DNA from: an uncultured Clostridia bacterium
GTDB lineage: Bacteria > Bacillota > Clostridia > Oscillospirales > Ruminococcaceae
NCBI GenBank assembly: GCA_947625735.1
Contig: CANQPL010000002.1
Coordinates: forward strand, 62,001-126,000
Direction: 5' to 3'
Length of the DNA stretch: 64,000 bases
In this document: in pieces, positions 17,786-25,539 of the stretch
Position numbering within the stretch: the first letter of the stretch is position 1
Layout of the letters: every line of letters starts with the position of its first letter
Made by a program: the position numbers and the translations under genes
Notes under the pieces: model-generated
Database searches by the model: none
What the model was told of the DNA's origin: nothing
The model's input: the letters and a program-made list of their open reading frames with translations, nothing else

Positions 17786-19306
17786 TTACTTTTCGATAAG
17801 AGATTTTCCCGTCATTTCCGCAGGCTGGGGAAGTCCCATTATTTCAAGCATTGTGGGGCAGAGGTCTGCAAGAACGCCGCCCTCTTTCAGCTTGCAATCG
17901 TGTCCTACGACAATGAGGGGTACGGGATTGGTGGTGTGTGCTGTAAAGGGCGTGCCGTCTGCTTCAAGCAGCTTGTCTGCATTGCCGTGGTCGGCTGTTA
18001 TCAGCGCTGCTCCTCCTTTGGCAAGTATAGCTTCTACCATTTTTCCTACACACTCGTCTACTGCTTCTACTGCTGCTTTTGCAGCTTCAAATATGCCTGT
18101 ATGTCCTACCATGTCACAGTTTGCATAGTTGAGTATAATAGTATCATACTTGTCCGATGCAATTGCTTCAAGAACAGCATCTGTTACCTCATATGCGCTC
18201 ATTTCGGGCTTCAGGTCAAAGGTGGGTACATCGGGAGACTGTATAAGTATCCTGTCCTCACCTTCAAACTGCTTTTCCTCGCCGCCGTTAAAGAAGAAGG
18301 TTACGTGTGCATATTTCTGAGTTTCAGCAATTCTGAGCTGCTTCATTCCCATTTTTGAGATGTACTCGCCGTAGGTCATGGTAAGCTGCTCGGGGGGATA
18401 TGCCACCGATACATTCGGCATGGAGGCATCGTACTGTGCCATGCAGACGAATTTTACGGGGAAGTATCCCTTTTTACGCTCAAAGCCCTTAAATTCAGGG
18501 TCAACAAAGGCTCTGGTTATCTGTCTTGCTCTGTCGGGACGGAAATTGAAAAATACCACGCTGTCTCCCTCTTTTACCGTACCCTCGGCGTCAACAACAG
18601 TCGGGAGCATAAATTCATCGGTTACGCCGTTTGCGTAGGAGTTTCTGATCGCCTGTACGGGGTCTGTTTCCTGAACTCCCTCTGCAAATACCATTGCATT
18701 ATAGGCTTTTTCCACTCTGTCCCATGCATTGTCTCTGTCCATTGCGTAGTATCTGCCCGAAATTGTGGCTACCTTTCCTACGCCGACAGCCTTCATTTTT
18801 GCAACTGCCTCCTCCATATACTCGGCTGCCGAGGAGGGGGGGACATCTCTGCCGTCAAGGTATGCATGGAGATATACCTTGTCTATGCCGTTTTTCTTTG
18901 CCATTTCCAGAAGTCCGTACATATGCTCCTGATGACTGTGTACGCCGCCCGGGGATACAAGTCCCATAAGATGAAGAGCGCTGCCCTTTTCTTTGCAGTT
19001 ATCCATTGCGGCTTTCAGTGCGGGATTCTCAAAAAATACCCCGTCTTTAATATCTTTGGAAATTTTTACCAGCATCTGATAGACTATTCTGCCTGCGCCG
19101 ATGTTGGTATGTCCTACCTCGGAATTTCCCATCTGTCCGTCGGGCAGTCCTACGTCCAGCCCTGATGCTCCGAGGATAGTGTTGGGACACTCCTTCATAT
19201 ATCTGTCAAGATTAGGCTTATTTGCGGCGGCTATGGCATTGCCGTAGGTATCAGGATTGATGCCGAAGCCGTCCATAATAATAAGCGCAACAGGCTTTTT
19301 ACTCAT
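17786..19306 (-). CDS. gpmI: 2,3-bisphosphoglycerate-independent phosphoglycerate mutase
   Basis: A 506-residue manganese-dependent enzyme interconverting 3- and 2-phosphoglycerate in glycolysis. It belongs to the alkaline-phosphatase superfamily: MDGFGIN binds the first metal, MGNSEVGHTNIGAGR holds the catalytic serine, and GVHSHQEH, DGRDVPP, SGRYYAMDRD and the late ITADHGNADK motif follow. The ATG at 19306 is eight bases from AAAGGG; a TTG two codons upstream is too close to it. In spore-formers this enzyme is pH-sensitive and helps store 3-phosphoglycerate in spores (known from Bacillus). It lies downstream of tpiA on the same strand after a 239-base gap rich in inverted repeats. Confidence 0.96.
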   Translation of the reverse strand: MSKKPVALIIMDGFGINPDTYGNAIAAANKPNLDRYMKECPNTILGASGLDVGLPDGQMGNSEVGHTNIGAGRIVYQMLVKISKDIKDGVFFENPALKAAMDNCKEKGSALHLMGLVSPGGVHSHQEHMYGLLEMAKKNGIDKVYLHAYLDGRDVPPSSAAEYMEEAVAKMKAVGVGKVATISGRYYAMDRDNAWDRVEKAYNAMVFAEGVQETDPVQAIRNSYANGVTDEFMLPTVVDAEGTVKEGDSVVFFNFRPDRARQITRAFVDPEFKGFERKKGYFPVKFVCMAQYDASMPNVSVAYPPEQLTMTYGEYISKMGMKQLRIAETQKYAHVTFFFNGGEEKQFEGEDRILIQSPDVPTFDLKPEMSAYEVTDAVLEAIASDKYDTIILNYANCDMVGHTGIFEAAKAAVEAVDECVGKMVEAILAKGGAALITADHGNADKLLEADGTPFTAHTTNPVPLIVVGHDCKLKEGGVLADLCPTMLEIMGLPQPAEMTGKSLIEK

Positions 19307-19312
19307 GATCAA

Positions 19313-19545
19313 AACCCTTTCCCTTTTAAATTAAAATTTGGCGGGTGGAACCCGGCGGGGTGACCCCGCTTGCAGGTCGTTGGTAAGTAATATGTGATTT
19401 TATTAATTTGTAACTCGGTAACCTTTATTTTCTGTGGTGTTAAATTGGAATTTAGAATTATAAACAATTGAAAGTTACCGGGCTGCTATTGAAACGTTCA
19501 CGCAAAATCTGCCAACGACCTGCATGAAGGCTCAGCCTTCAAGTT
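19313..19545. repeat. Nested inverted repeats between tpiA and gpmI
   Basis: This gap holds three palindromic parts. A perfect 12-base inverted repeat, GCAGGTCGTTGG (19372-19383) with CCAACGACCTGC (19512-19523), encloses a second pair CGGTAAC (19416-19422) with GTTACCG (19474-19480). A compact hairpin GCGGGG-TGA-CCCCGC (19355-19369) lies just outside. A small palindromic mobile element, or an RNA fold regulating gpmI translation, are both possible. No coding frame is supported. Confidence 0.55.
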
Positions 19546-20322
19546 TCAGCCTTCAACAGCTGCCTGCACGATGGTGTTGAAGTCCTCTGCTTTCAGAGAT
19601 GCACCGCCGATAAGACCGCCGTCAACATTTGTCTTGCTCAGAAGCTCGGCGCAGTTCTTGGCATTCATGGAGCCGCCGTACTGGATCGTTACAGCTTCTG
19701 CGGTGTCGCTGTCATAGAGCTTTGCAAGGGTGGAACGGATAAATGCGCAGACTTCCTCTGCCTGATCTGCTGTCGCTGTTTTGCCAGTGCCGATCGCCCA
19801 TACAGGCTCATAGGCAATAACGGTTTTCTTTATATCCTCGGCGGAAATTCCTGCAAGGTCAAGCTTTATCTGACGGGAGATGACTTCCTCTGTGATGTTT
19901 GCTTCTCTTTCCCAAAGCAGCTCGCCTACGCAGACAATGGGCTTCAAGCCTGCGCTGAGAGCAGCTATAGTTCTCTTGTTCACAGTCTCGTCTGTTTCAC
20001 CGAAATACTGACGTCTTTCGGAATGACCGATAACAACATATTCTGCGCCCACTTCAACAAGCATATCTGCGGAGATCTCTCCTGTAAATGCTCCGCTCTT
20101 TTCAAAGTGTACATTCTCTGCGCCTATCTTTACGTTGGAACCCGCAGTTGTGTTCACGGCTGTCTCCAGATTGGTAAAGGGTACGCAGGCAATGACCTCA
20201 ACCTTGCCCTCGGCATTGGCTACAAGGGGTTTGATCGCTTCAAGAAGTGCCTTTGCTTCGGGGCGTGTCTTGTTCATCTTCCAGTTACCTGCGATGATCG
20301 CTTTTCTGACATTTTTGTTCAT
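19546..20322 (-). CDS. tpiA: Triosephosphate isomerase
   Basis: A 258-residue TIM-barrel enzyme interconverting dihydroxyacetone phosphate and glyceraldehyde 3-phosphate. Conserved parts are IAGNWKMNKT (catalytic Lys), VIGHSERRQYFGETD (catalytic His), VIAYEPVWAIGTGKTA (catalytic Glu and flexible loop 6) and IQYGGSMNAKN/GGLIGGASL (phosphate binding). Length and motifs are normal. AAAGGAG lies eight bases before the ATG. It has its own strong promoter and is followed by gpmI in the same direction, so both glycolytic genes may be transcribed together. Confidence 0.97.
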   Translation of the reverse strand: MNKNVRKAIIAGNWKMNKTRPEAKALLEAIKPLVANAEGKVEVIACVPFTNLETAVNTTAGSNVKIGAENVHFEKSGAFTGEISADMLVEVGAEYVVIGHSERRQYFGETDETVNKRTIAALSAGLKPIVCVGELLWEREANITEEVISRQIKLDLAGISAEDIKKTVIAYEPVWAIGTGKTATADQAEEVCAFIRSTLAKLYDSDTAEAVTIQYGGSMNAKNCAELLSKTNVDGGLIGGASLKAEDFNTIVQAAVEG

Positions 20323-20373
20323 GATAGTTACTCCTTTATATGAAAAATTTTTATAGCAAAAACTACTGATTAT

Positions 20374-20402
20374 ATTTTACCATATCTTTCGCTGATTGTC
20401 AA
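20374..20402 (-). promoter_or_regulatory. Sigma-A promoter of tpiA
   Basis: Minus-strand TTGACA, a 17-base spacer and TAAAAT, 52 bases before the tpiA start. The -35 lies immediately after the stop of the upstream lipoprotein gene. Confidence 0.8.
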
Positions 20403-20406
20403 TATT

Positions 20407-21192
20407 TTAAAAATCAATATTTTCAGTAAACTGAAATTCCGCATTTTCATCTGAGGCAAACATATCATCGCTGAACATAAAATGCCCCTCTGCGGTGTTT
20501 CCTCCGGTATAGTCCGCATAAAAAACAATATCATAATAGATGCCCTTTTCCAGACATTCACATATTCTTGTTTCAATATCGGGGTTTGCGGAGATCATCT
20601 CAAAGGCTTTGTCACAAATGGCACGATAGACCTTGCTGTTATCAAGAACAGAGCCGCCCTCGGAATAATTGTTGATTCCGACTATAAAAAAGGCAGGCAG
20701 CTTACGTTCTCCGTTTATATATTCCTCATACATCGAAAAATCATCTGCGTACATCGAACGGATTTCCGACTCGTATTCCTCCCTGCTTATGGTCTGTTGA
20801 TCCTCGGTTTGTTCAAGGTTATCCAATGTTCCCTCGTATCCCTCATCGCTCATAAGGTATTGAATATTGAGGACGGTATACATCTCGGCTATATCTTCTT
20901 TATCGGGGATATAATATTGTCCGCTGCTGTCAAGGGCAAACATAATGGAGATCGTTTCATCTTCTGTTATCTCGGTAAGAGCCATGGAGCAGGACAGAAA
21001 TTCGTCCCCCGGATAAGTTATTTTCCCCTCGGACAGCGGTATGGACACATCGGGGATAATTATTCCGCCGTAAAGAGCTTCATCGGTACCCGTAACTTCT
21101 GATGTATCGGGGGTGCTGCTTTTATCTGCGCAGGCGGTAAGCATCAGGGCGGCAGCGGTTATAATTGAAAAAAGAGCAGATCTGTTTTTCAT
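20407..21192 (-). CDS. Putative lipoprotein of unknown function
   Basis: A 261-residue protein. The start is the ATG preceded by GGAAAGGAAAA; a TTG eight codons upstream is not used. An N-terminal signal peptide ends in a lipobox LMLTACAD, so Cys is probably lipidated and the protein anchored outside the membrane. A Ser/Thr-rich linker and a mainly acidic domain follow (YPGDEFLSCSMALTEITED, the RSMYADDFSMYEEY region, AFFIVGIN). I do not recognise the domain family. It is a single gene, transcribed from its own strong promoter, lying between tpiA and the VanY-like gene. Confidence 0.75.
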   Translation of the reverse strand: MKNRSALFSIITAAALMLTACADKSSTPDTSEVTGTDEALYGGIIIPDVSIPLSEGKITYPGDEFLSCSMALTEITEDETISIMFALDSSGQYYIPDKEDIAEMYTVLNIQYLMSDEGYEGTLDNLEQTEDQQTISREEYESEIRSMYADDFSMYEEYINGERKLPAFFIVGINNYSEGGSVLDNSKVYRAICDKAFEMISANPDIETRICECLEKGIYYDIVFYADYTGGNTAEGHFMFSDDMFASDENAEFQFTENIDF

Positions 21193-21223
21193 AATTATTT
21201 TTCCTTTCCTGTTCAATAATGTA

Positions 21224-21252
21224 ATTTTATCACTTTTTTAGGGGTTTGTCAA
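21224..21252 (-). promoter_or_regulatory. Sigma-A promoter of the lipoprotein gene
   Basis: Minus-strand TTGACA, a 17-base spacer and TAAAAT, about 30 bases before the start codon. Confidence 0.78.
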
Positions 21253-21260
21253 GTAAAAAA

Positions 21261-21283
21261 TGTGTACACTTGAAATGTACACA
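21261..21283. promoter_or_regulatory. Palindrome upstream of the lipoprotein promoter
   Basis: A perfect inverted repeat, TGTGTACA, seven bases, TGTACACA, ends eight bases upstream of the -35 box. This is a typical place for an activator site. The binding protein is unknown. Confidence 0.45.
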
Positions 21284-21388
21284 TTCGCAAGGGGTATATC
21301 TGAAATAATTGCATTTTTCGGAAATTGTATGTATAAATTTTACATGACAGAGCTTGTTATCTGAAAAGTGCAGTCAGCAGGGGAGGGG

Positions 21389-22057
21389 TCAGCGGTCAAG
21401 GTATTCCTCAAGTGTCAGATCGTGTTCATATATATACTCTGCCGCTTCTGTTCCCACATAGCGGTAATGCCACGGCTCATTGGATATGCCGGTGATCCTT
21501 TCCTTTCCCGGGGGATAACGTCTGATAAATCCGTACCTGTACGCATTGTCCGCCAGCCATGAATAGACCTCATCGGGTTCGGAGGAGCCGTCTGCATTTA
21601 TATCAACGGCTATTCCCAGCTCATGTTCGCTGTATCCCGGCACTGCTACCCAAGTTCTTGCAAGCTCGTCAGCTTTTTTTGCGGAGTAACCCTCGGCAAG
21701 GAAAGCATTGACCTTGTCATTCATCATCTTTTGCTGTTCATTATGGGTGCGGTAGCCCTCGCCCGCTTTTGCATAAATACCCTGTTTATTCATCTGTTCA
21801 AACATCATTTCAAGAGGTGCGTAAATGCGTGAATCAACCCTGACGCCGTTTGAAAGCTCGGTCAGATCACTTTCCCAAGTCTCGGGGATCGGATTATCCT
21901 TGTTGACAAGCACAAGATACCATTCCTTCGGACTGATGTTATATTCGCTGACTTTCTTTTCATCAGCATTGTAATGACAAAATAACAGTACCGTCAGCGC
22001 CAATGCACAGATCAATGTAAATATTCCGGATTTGTGCTTTTTTCTTCTTTTTTTCAT
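21389..22057 (-). CDS. VanY-family D-alanyl-D-alanine carboxypeptidase
   Basis: A 222-residue M15B zinc peptidase with an N-terminal membrane anchor (residues 10-27). The zinc ligands are visible as SEHELGIAVDIN (His145 and Asp152) and EPWHYRYVG (catalytic Glu194, His197). GYRTHNEQQKMM matches the substrate-side helix. Such enzymes remove the terminal D-Ala from peptidoglycan stem peptides. It lies downstream of a VanS/VanR-like pair on the same strand, recalling the regulatory part of van operons, but no VanA/B/G ligase, VanH/X or VanT gene is present. A hairpin with long T-run directly precedes its ribosome site (AAGGAGTG), so expression may be separated from the kinase. Confidence 0.88.
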   Translation of the reverse strand: MKKRRKKHKSGIFTLICALALTVLLFCHYNADEKKVSEYNISPKEWYLVLVNKDNPIPETWESDLTELSNGVRVDSRIYAPLEMMFEQMNKQGIYAKAGEGYRTHNEQQKMMNDKVNAFLAEGYSAKKADELARTWVAVPGYSEHELGIAVDINADGSSEPDEVYSWLADNAYRYGFIRRYPPGKERITGISNEPWHYRYVGTEAAEYIYEHDLTLEEYLDR

Positions 22058-22072
22058 AACGGAACACTCCTT

Positions 22073-22119
22073 AAAAAAATTCTCTGCTGTATTATCATAA
22101 CATGGCAGAGAATTTTTTT
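22073..22119 (-). terminator. Terminator/attenuator between the histidine kinase and vanY-like genes
   Basis: A long stem AAATTCTCTGC/GCAGAGAATTT with A- and T-tracts on both sides can act in either direction. On the minus strand its T-run abuts the VanY ribosome-binding site. Confidence 0.75.
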
Positions 22120-22165
22120 TATTCTGCCCGACTTAGGAAAAACCTGCTTTTTTCCTTTGAAATTC

Positions 22166-23308
22166 TTACTTTTTTCTTACATCGGCGCAAGGGAGTGTTA
22201 CAGTAAAACGTATGGTTTCGTTTTTGCTTTCGGCTGAAATCGTTCCTCCGTGAAGTTCGGTTATACGTTTTGCAATGGCAAGTCCAAGTCCCGAGCCGCC
22301 TGTTTCACTGCTGCGGGATTCGTCTGCACGGAAAAAACGTTCAAAAATACGGTTAAGCTTTTCGGGCGGGATAGTTCTTCCCGGATTTTCAATTACCATA
22401 ACTGCATTTTTATTTTCAGAAAAAAGTCTTACGGTAATAACGCTTTCGGGAAAGCTGTAGCTTATTGCATTACGGATAAGATTATCTATGACACGTTCTA
22501 TTTTTTCCACATCGCATTTTATATGGATATCCGATGCGATAACGGACGAAATTTTAAGCCTTTTATCGCTGAGCATAGGTTCAAACTCATAGATAAGCTG
22601 TTGGGTCATGACCGAAAGATCAACGGTTTTTGTTTCCAATTCCATATCCGTTAGATCAAATCTTGCAGTTTCAAAAAGTTCACCGATCAGAAGCTCCAGA
22701 CGATAGGATTTTTTTAAGGCAATATCCGCAAATCTGTTCCTTTGTGAATCGGAAATTTCCGACTCGTCACGGATAAGAGAAAGATATCCGATAACACTTG
22801 TAAGAGGTGTTCTCAGATCGTGTGCAAGACAGACTATCAGGTCGTTTTTTCGTTGGGATTCCATACGCAGAAGCTGCTCCTTTTCCTGAAAGGAGGTTCT
22901 TATCCCTGAAATTTCCGTGAAAATCATCTCATGCTCCTGTGGTATTTCCGCAGGCAGAGGTTCACCGCCGATAACATATTTTTTCAGATACTCCGAAATG
23001 ATGCGGCACTCCTCACGCTGCTGCATACGTTTGGTATAAAAAAAGACAAGTGAAATAAGGGTCAGCCAGAAAATCACACTTACTGTAAGGAATAGGAATG
23101 CATAAACCTTTACGGCGCTCCAATCCACACCATGGAGTTCAATTATCCCGCTGTCAGTGTAATTGAAGCTGACATAGGTTATCCTGTTGGCAAGCCATTC
23201 CAGAAAATATCCGTTTGACACTGTGTCCGCCAAAATAAAAAGCAGAATACAGACAGCGCCGCCTATCAGCGGGAGCTTTATTATGTGAAGCAGTTTTTTA
23301 TTTTTCAA
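22166..23308 (-). CDS. VanS-like sensor histidine kinase
   Basis: A 380-residue membrane kinase. Two transmembrane helices (about residues 10-30 and 67-91) flank a short, roughly 35-residue external segment. A linker is followed by the dimerisation box CLAHDLRTPLTSVIGYL with phospho-acceptor His163. The ATPase domain has an N box (DNLIRNAISYS), a G1-like NPGRTIPPEKL, F box FERFFRADESRS and G2 GGSGLGLAIAK. This resembles VanS and related peptidoglycan-sensing kinases. It overlaps the response regulator gene by 11 bases, so the pair is co-translated. The ligand is unknown; the small sensor loop suggests sensing at the membrane. Confidence 0.9.
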   Translation of the reverse strand: MKNKKLLHIIKLPLIGGAVCILLFILADTVSNGYFLEWLANRITYVSFNYTDSGIIELHGVDWSAVKVYAFLFLTVSVIFWLTLISLVFFYTKRMQQREECRIISEYLKKYVIGGEPLPAEIPQEHEMIFTEISGIRTSFQEKEQLLRMESQRKNDLIVCLAHDLRTPLTSVIGYLSLIRDESEISDSQRNRFADIALKKSYRLELLIGELFETARFDLTDMELETKTVDLSVMTQQLIYEFEPMLSDKRLKISSVIASDIHIKCDVEKIERVIDNLIRNAISYSFPESVITVRLFSENKNAVMVIENPGRTIPPEKLNRIFERFFRADESRSSETGGSGLGLAIAKRITELHGGTISAESKNETIRFTVTLPCADVRKK

Positions 23309-23996
23309 TTTTATATCCCACTCCCCAGACAGTTTTTATATATTTCGGCTTTCGGGGCGGTTCTCCCATTTTTTCGCGCAGCCGTGCAATATGTGCCATA
23401 ACGGTGTTGCTGCTGTCAAGAAATTTTTCGCCCCAGACCTGTTCAAAAAGCTCCTCTGAGGAAACAACGCTGCCCTGCCGCTCACACAGGTAACAGAGGA
23501 TCTTAAATTCAATGGGCGTGAGGGAGAGCTTTCTTCCGTAAAGTGTACAGGTATGGGCTTCGGGACAGATATATAACCCGTTAATATCATACTCTGTTTT
23601 TGAAGGTGCGGGGATACTGCATTGATCGTACCGCAGACGGCGGCGGAGCAGCGTTCTGACACGGGCAGCCATTTCAAGGGGATTAAAGGGCTTGGTGATG
23701 TAATCATCTGCACCAATGGTAAGACCGTTTATCTTATCCATATCATCTGATCTTGCGGTAAGCATAATTATCGGGAACAGATATTTTTCTCTGATTTTAC
23801 GACAAAGATCAAATCCGCTCATATCGGGAAGCATTACATCAAGAATGGCAAGATCTATTTCGCTATTTTCGATAATACGCAGCGCTTCATCTGCACTGAA
23901 AGCAAGGAGAGTTTCAAAGCCGTCATTTTTCAGATACCATTCTGCAAGCTCTGCAATTTCCTTTTCATCATCGGTTATAAGTATTTTTTCTTTCAT
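23298..23996 (-). CDS. VanR-like OmpR-family response regulator
   Basis: A 232-residue two-domain regulator. The receiver has the acidic pair DD (residues 9-10), phospho-acceptor Asp53 in AILDVMLPD, TAR (Thr switch) and the conserved Lys in ITKPFNPLE. The C-terminal winged helix has LTPIEFKILCYL and an ending of VWGVGYKIEK. It overlaps the start of the VanS-like kinase gene, so the two form a cognate pair. Its likely targets are its own promoter and the VanY-like gene (inference). Confidence 0.92.
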   Translation of the reverse strand: MKEKILITDDEKEIAELAEWYLKNDGFETLLAFSADEALRIIENSEIDLAILDVMLPDMSGFDLCRKIREKYLFPIIMLTARSDDMDKINGLTIGADDYITKPFNPLEMAARVRTLLRRRLRYDQCSIPAPSKTEYDINGLYICPEAHTCTLYGRKLSLTPIEFKILCYLCERQGSVVSSEELFEQVWGEKFLDSSNTVMAHIARLREKMGEPPRKPKYIKTVWGVGYKIEK

Positions 23997-24040
23997 TTCT
24001 TTACGTCCGCTCCGGATATTAAAATAAAAAGTATAATTTT

Positions 24041-24069
24041 ATTATAACATTTCATGCAGGATAATGCAA
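24041..24069 (-). promoter_or_regulatory. Sigma-A promoter of the vanR-vanS-like operon
   Basis: Minus-strand TTGCAT, a 17-base spacer and TATAAT, 45 bases before the regulator start. Confidence 0.72.
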
Positions 24070-24166
24070 GCATCTGAAAAGGATCGTAAGAAAATTGTAT
24101 GATTTTATTATTTGGAATGCTCAGAAAATAACGCACAGGTTTTTTAAAAAATTTTTTTAAAACCCC

Positions 24167-24195
24167 TTGACAAACTGTAATACAGCTGTTATAAT
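24167..24195 (+). promoter_or_regulatory. Consensus promoter of the GntR-ABC-protease operon
   Basis: Perfect TTGACA, a 17-base spacer and perfect TATAAT. The spacer contains a palindrome that probably is the repressor's operator. Confidence 0.85.
24175..24185. promoter_or_regulatory. Putative GntR operator
   Basis: The 11-base palindrome CTGTA-A-TACAG sits wholly between the -35 and -10 boxes, where binding would block RNA polymerase. GntR/YtrA repressors commonly bind such dyads and repress their own operon. The assignment to this regulator is inference. Confidence 0.55.
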
Positions 24196-24283
24196 TGTAT
24201 ATATTGAGATTATACAATTCAGACTTTCTTAGCAGTTGCAAATGCTTTGAGAGGCGGATATCATCAAGGAGTGTACACTTAAA

Positions 24284-24664
24284 ATGAATATCAACATCAG
24301 CAATTCAAACGGCGAACCTATCTATTTGCAAGTTGCAAATCAGATAAAAACGCTGATAATGGAGGGAAAGCTGAAAGAGGGAGAAATGCTGCCCTCTATG
24401 CGTGTGCTTGCCACGGAACTCCGTATCAGCTTTATGACCACAAAGCGTGCCTATGAGGAGCTTGAACGTGACGGCTTTATAGAAAGCTACACAGGCAAGG
24501 GTTCTTTCGTAAAGGCACAGAATTTAGAGATCTATCGTGAGGAACAGCTAAAGCATATTGAGTCACTGCTTATGGAGGCGGGTGACACAGCACGCAAGGC
24601 GGGTATTACCATGGAAGAGCTTCACGAACTTCTTGACCTTGTAAACGGAGGGGATCAAACATGA
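24284..24664 (+). CDS. GntR family regulator, YtrA subfamily
   Basis: A 126-residue protein: an N-terminal winged helix (EPIYLQVANQIKTLIMEGKL, LPSMRVLATELRIS, TKRAYEELERDGFIES, GKGSFV) and a short C-terminal helical part typical of the YtrA subfamily rather than a full ligand-binding domain. Such regulators repress adjacent ABC transporter operons and respond to cell-wall-active peptides in Bacillus (YtrA). It overlaps the ABC ATPase gene by four bases, so all four genes are likely co-transcribed. Confidence 0.92.
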   Translation: MNINISNSNGEPIYLQVANQIKTLIMEGKLKEGEMLPSMRVLATELRISFMTTKRAYEELERDGFIESYTGKGSFVKAQNLEIYREEQLKHIESLLMEAGDTARKAGITMEELHELLDLVNGGDQT

Positions 24665-25539
24665 GCGAATACGAAAATGCTATCGAAATAAAGGGTGTTA
24701 CAAAACGTTATGAGGGATTTACTCTTGACGGTGTGAGCTTCAATGTACCAAAGGGCTGTATCATGGGATTTATCGGGCAGAACGGAGCAGGCAAGACCAC
24801 CACTATCCGCAGTATCCTGAACATCACAAATATTGATGCGGGCGAGATCAGTCTGCTGGGGCTTGACCATACAGAATATGAAAAGGAGATTAAGAAGCGC
24901 ATTGCCGTGGTGTTTGACGAGATGCCCTTTCATGATGTGTTTAGTGCCAAGGACATGGCGCGGATATTCGAGGGACTTTATGAAGAATGGGATAATTCCG
25001 TCTATCAGCAGTATATTGAGCGTTTCGGGCTGCCGATGAAAAAGAAGATCGGGCAATTTTCAAAAGGTATGAAGATGAAATTGCAGATCGCCTGCGCTCT
25101 TTCCCACAATGCAGAACTGCTGATAATGGACGAGGCGACCACAGGACTTGACCCTGTGGTGCGTGATGAAATTCTCCATATTTTTCAGGAGTATCTGCAA
25201 GACGGTGAACGCTCTATCCTGATGTCCTCACACATTACAAGCGACCTTGAAAAAATTGCCGATATGATCACTTTCATCGACAATGGAAAGATCCTGCTCA
25301 CAGGCTGCAAGGACGAGATCATCGAAAGTCACGGTATCCTCAAATGCAGCAGGGAACAGGTGAGAGAGATAGGCATCGGCGATATTGTAAGCGTGCGGTC
25401 AAATAATTTCGGGGCGGAGGTCATGCTTTGCGACATAGAGAACAGTGCCTATAAGTATAAGCAATATCCTGTCGATCCCGCAAGCCTTGACGACATCATG
25501 CTCTACTATGCTCACAAGGAAGAAAGGGAGTGGCAATAA
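24661..25539 (+). CDS. ABC transporter ATP-binding protein
   Basis: A 292-residue ATPase of the YtrB/BcrA type. Walker A GQNGAGKTT, Q-loop region, signature FSKGMKMKLQIACAL (a variant of LSGGQ), Walker B LLIMDEATTGLDP and H-loop SSHIT are present. The C-terminal extension is as expected for peptide-resistance exporters. It is placed between the YtrA-like regulator and the membrane permease, and its stop overlaps the permease start (TAATG). Confidence 0.94.
   Translation: MSEYENAIEIKGVTKRYEGFTLDGVSFNVPKGCIMGFIGQNGAGKTTTIRSILNITNIDAGEISLLGLDHTEYEKEIKKRIAVVFDEMPFHDVFSAKDMARIFEGLYEEWDNSVYQQYIERFGLPMKKKIGQFSKGMKMKLQIACALSHNAELLIMDEATTGLDPVVRDEILHIFQEYLQDGERSILMSSHITSDLEKIADMITFIDNGKILLTGCKDEIIESHGILKCSREQVREIGIGDIVSVRSNNFGAEVMLCDIENSAYKYKQYPVDPASLDDIMLYYAHKEEREWQ

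Noticed and set aside
21389..23996. Glycopeptide resistance operon
   Set aside because: No D-Ala-D-Lac/D-Ser ligase, VanX, VanH or VanT genes; only regulators and a carboxypeptidase are present.
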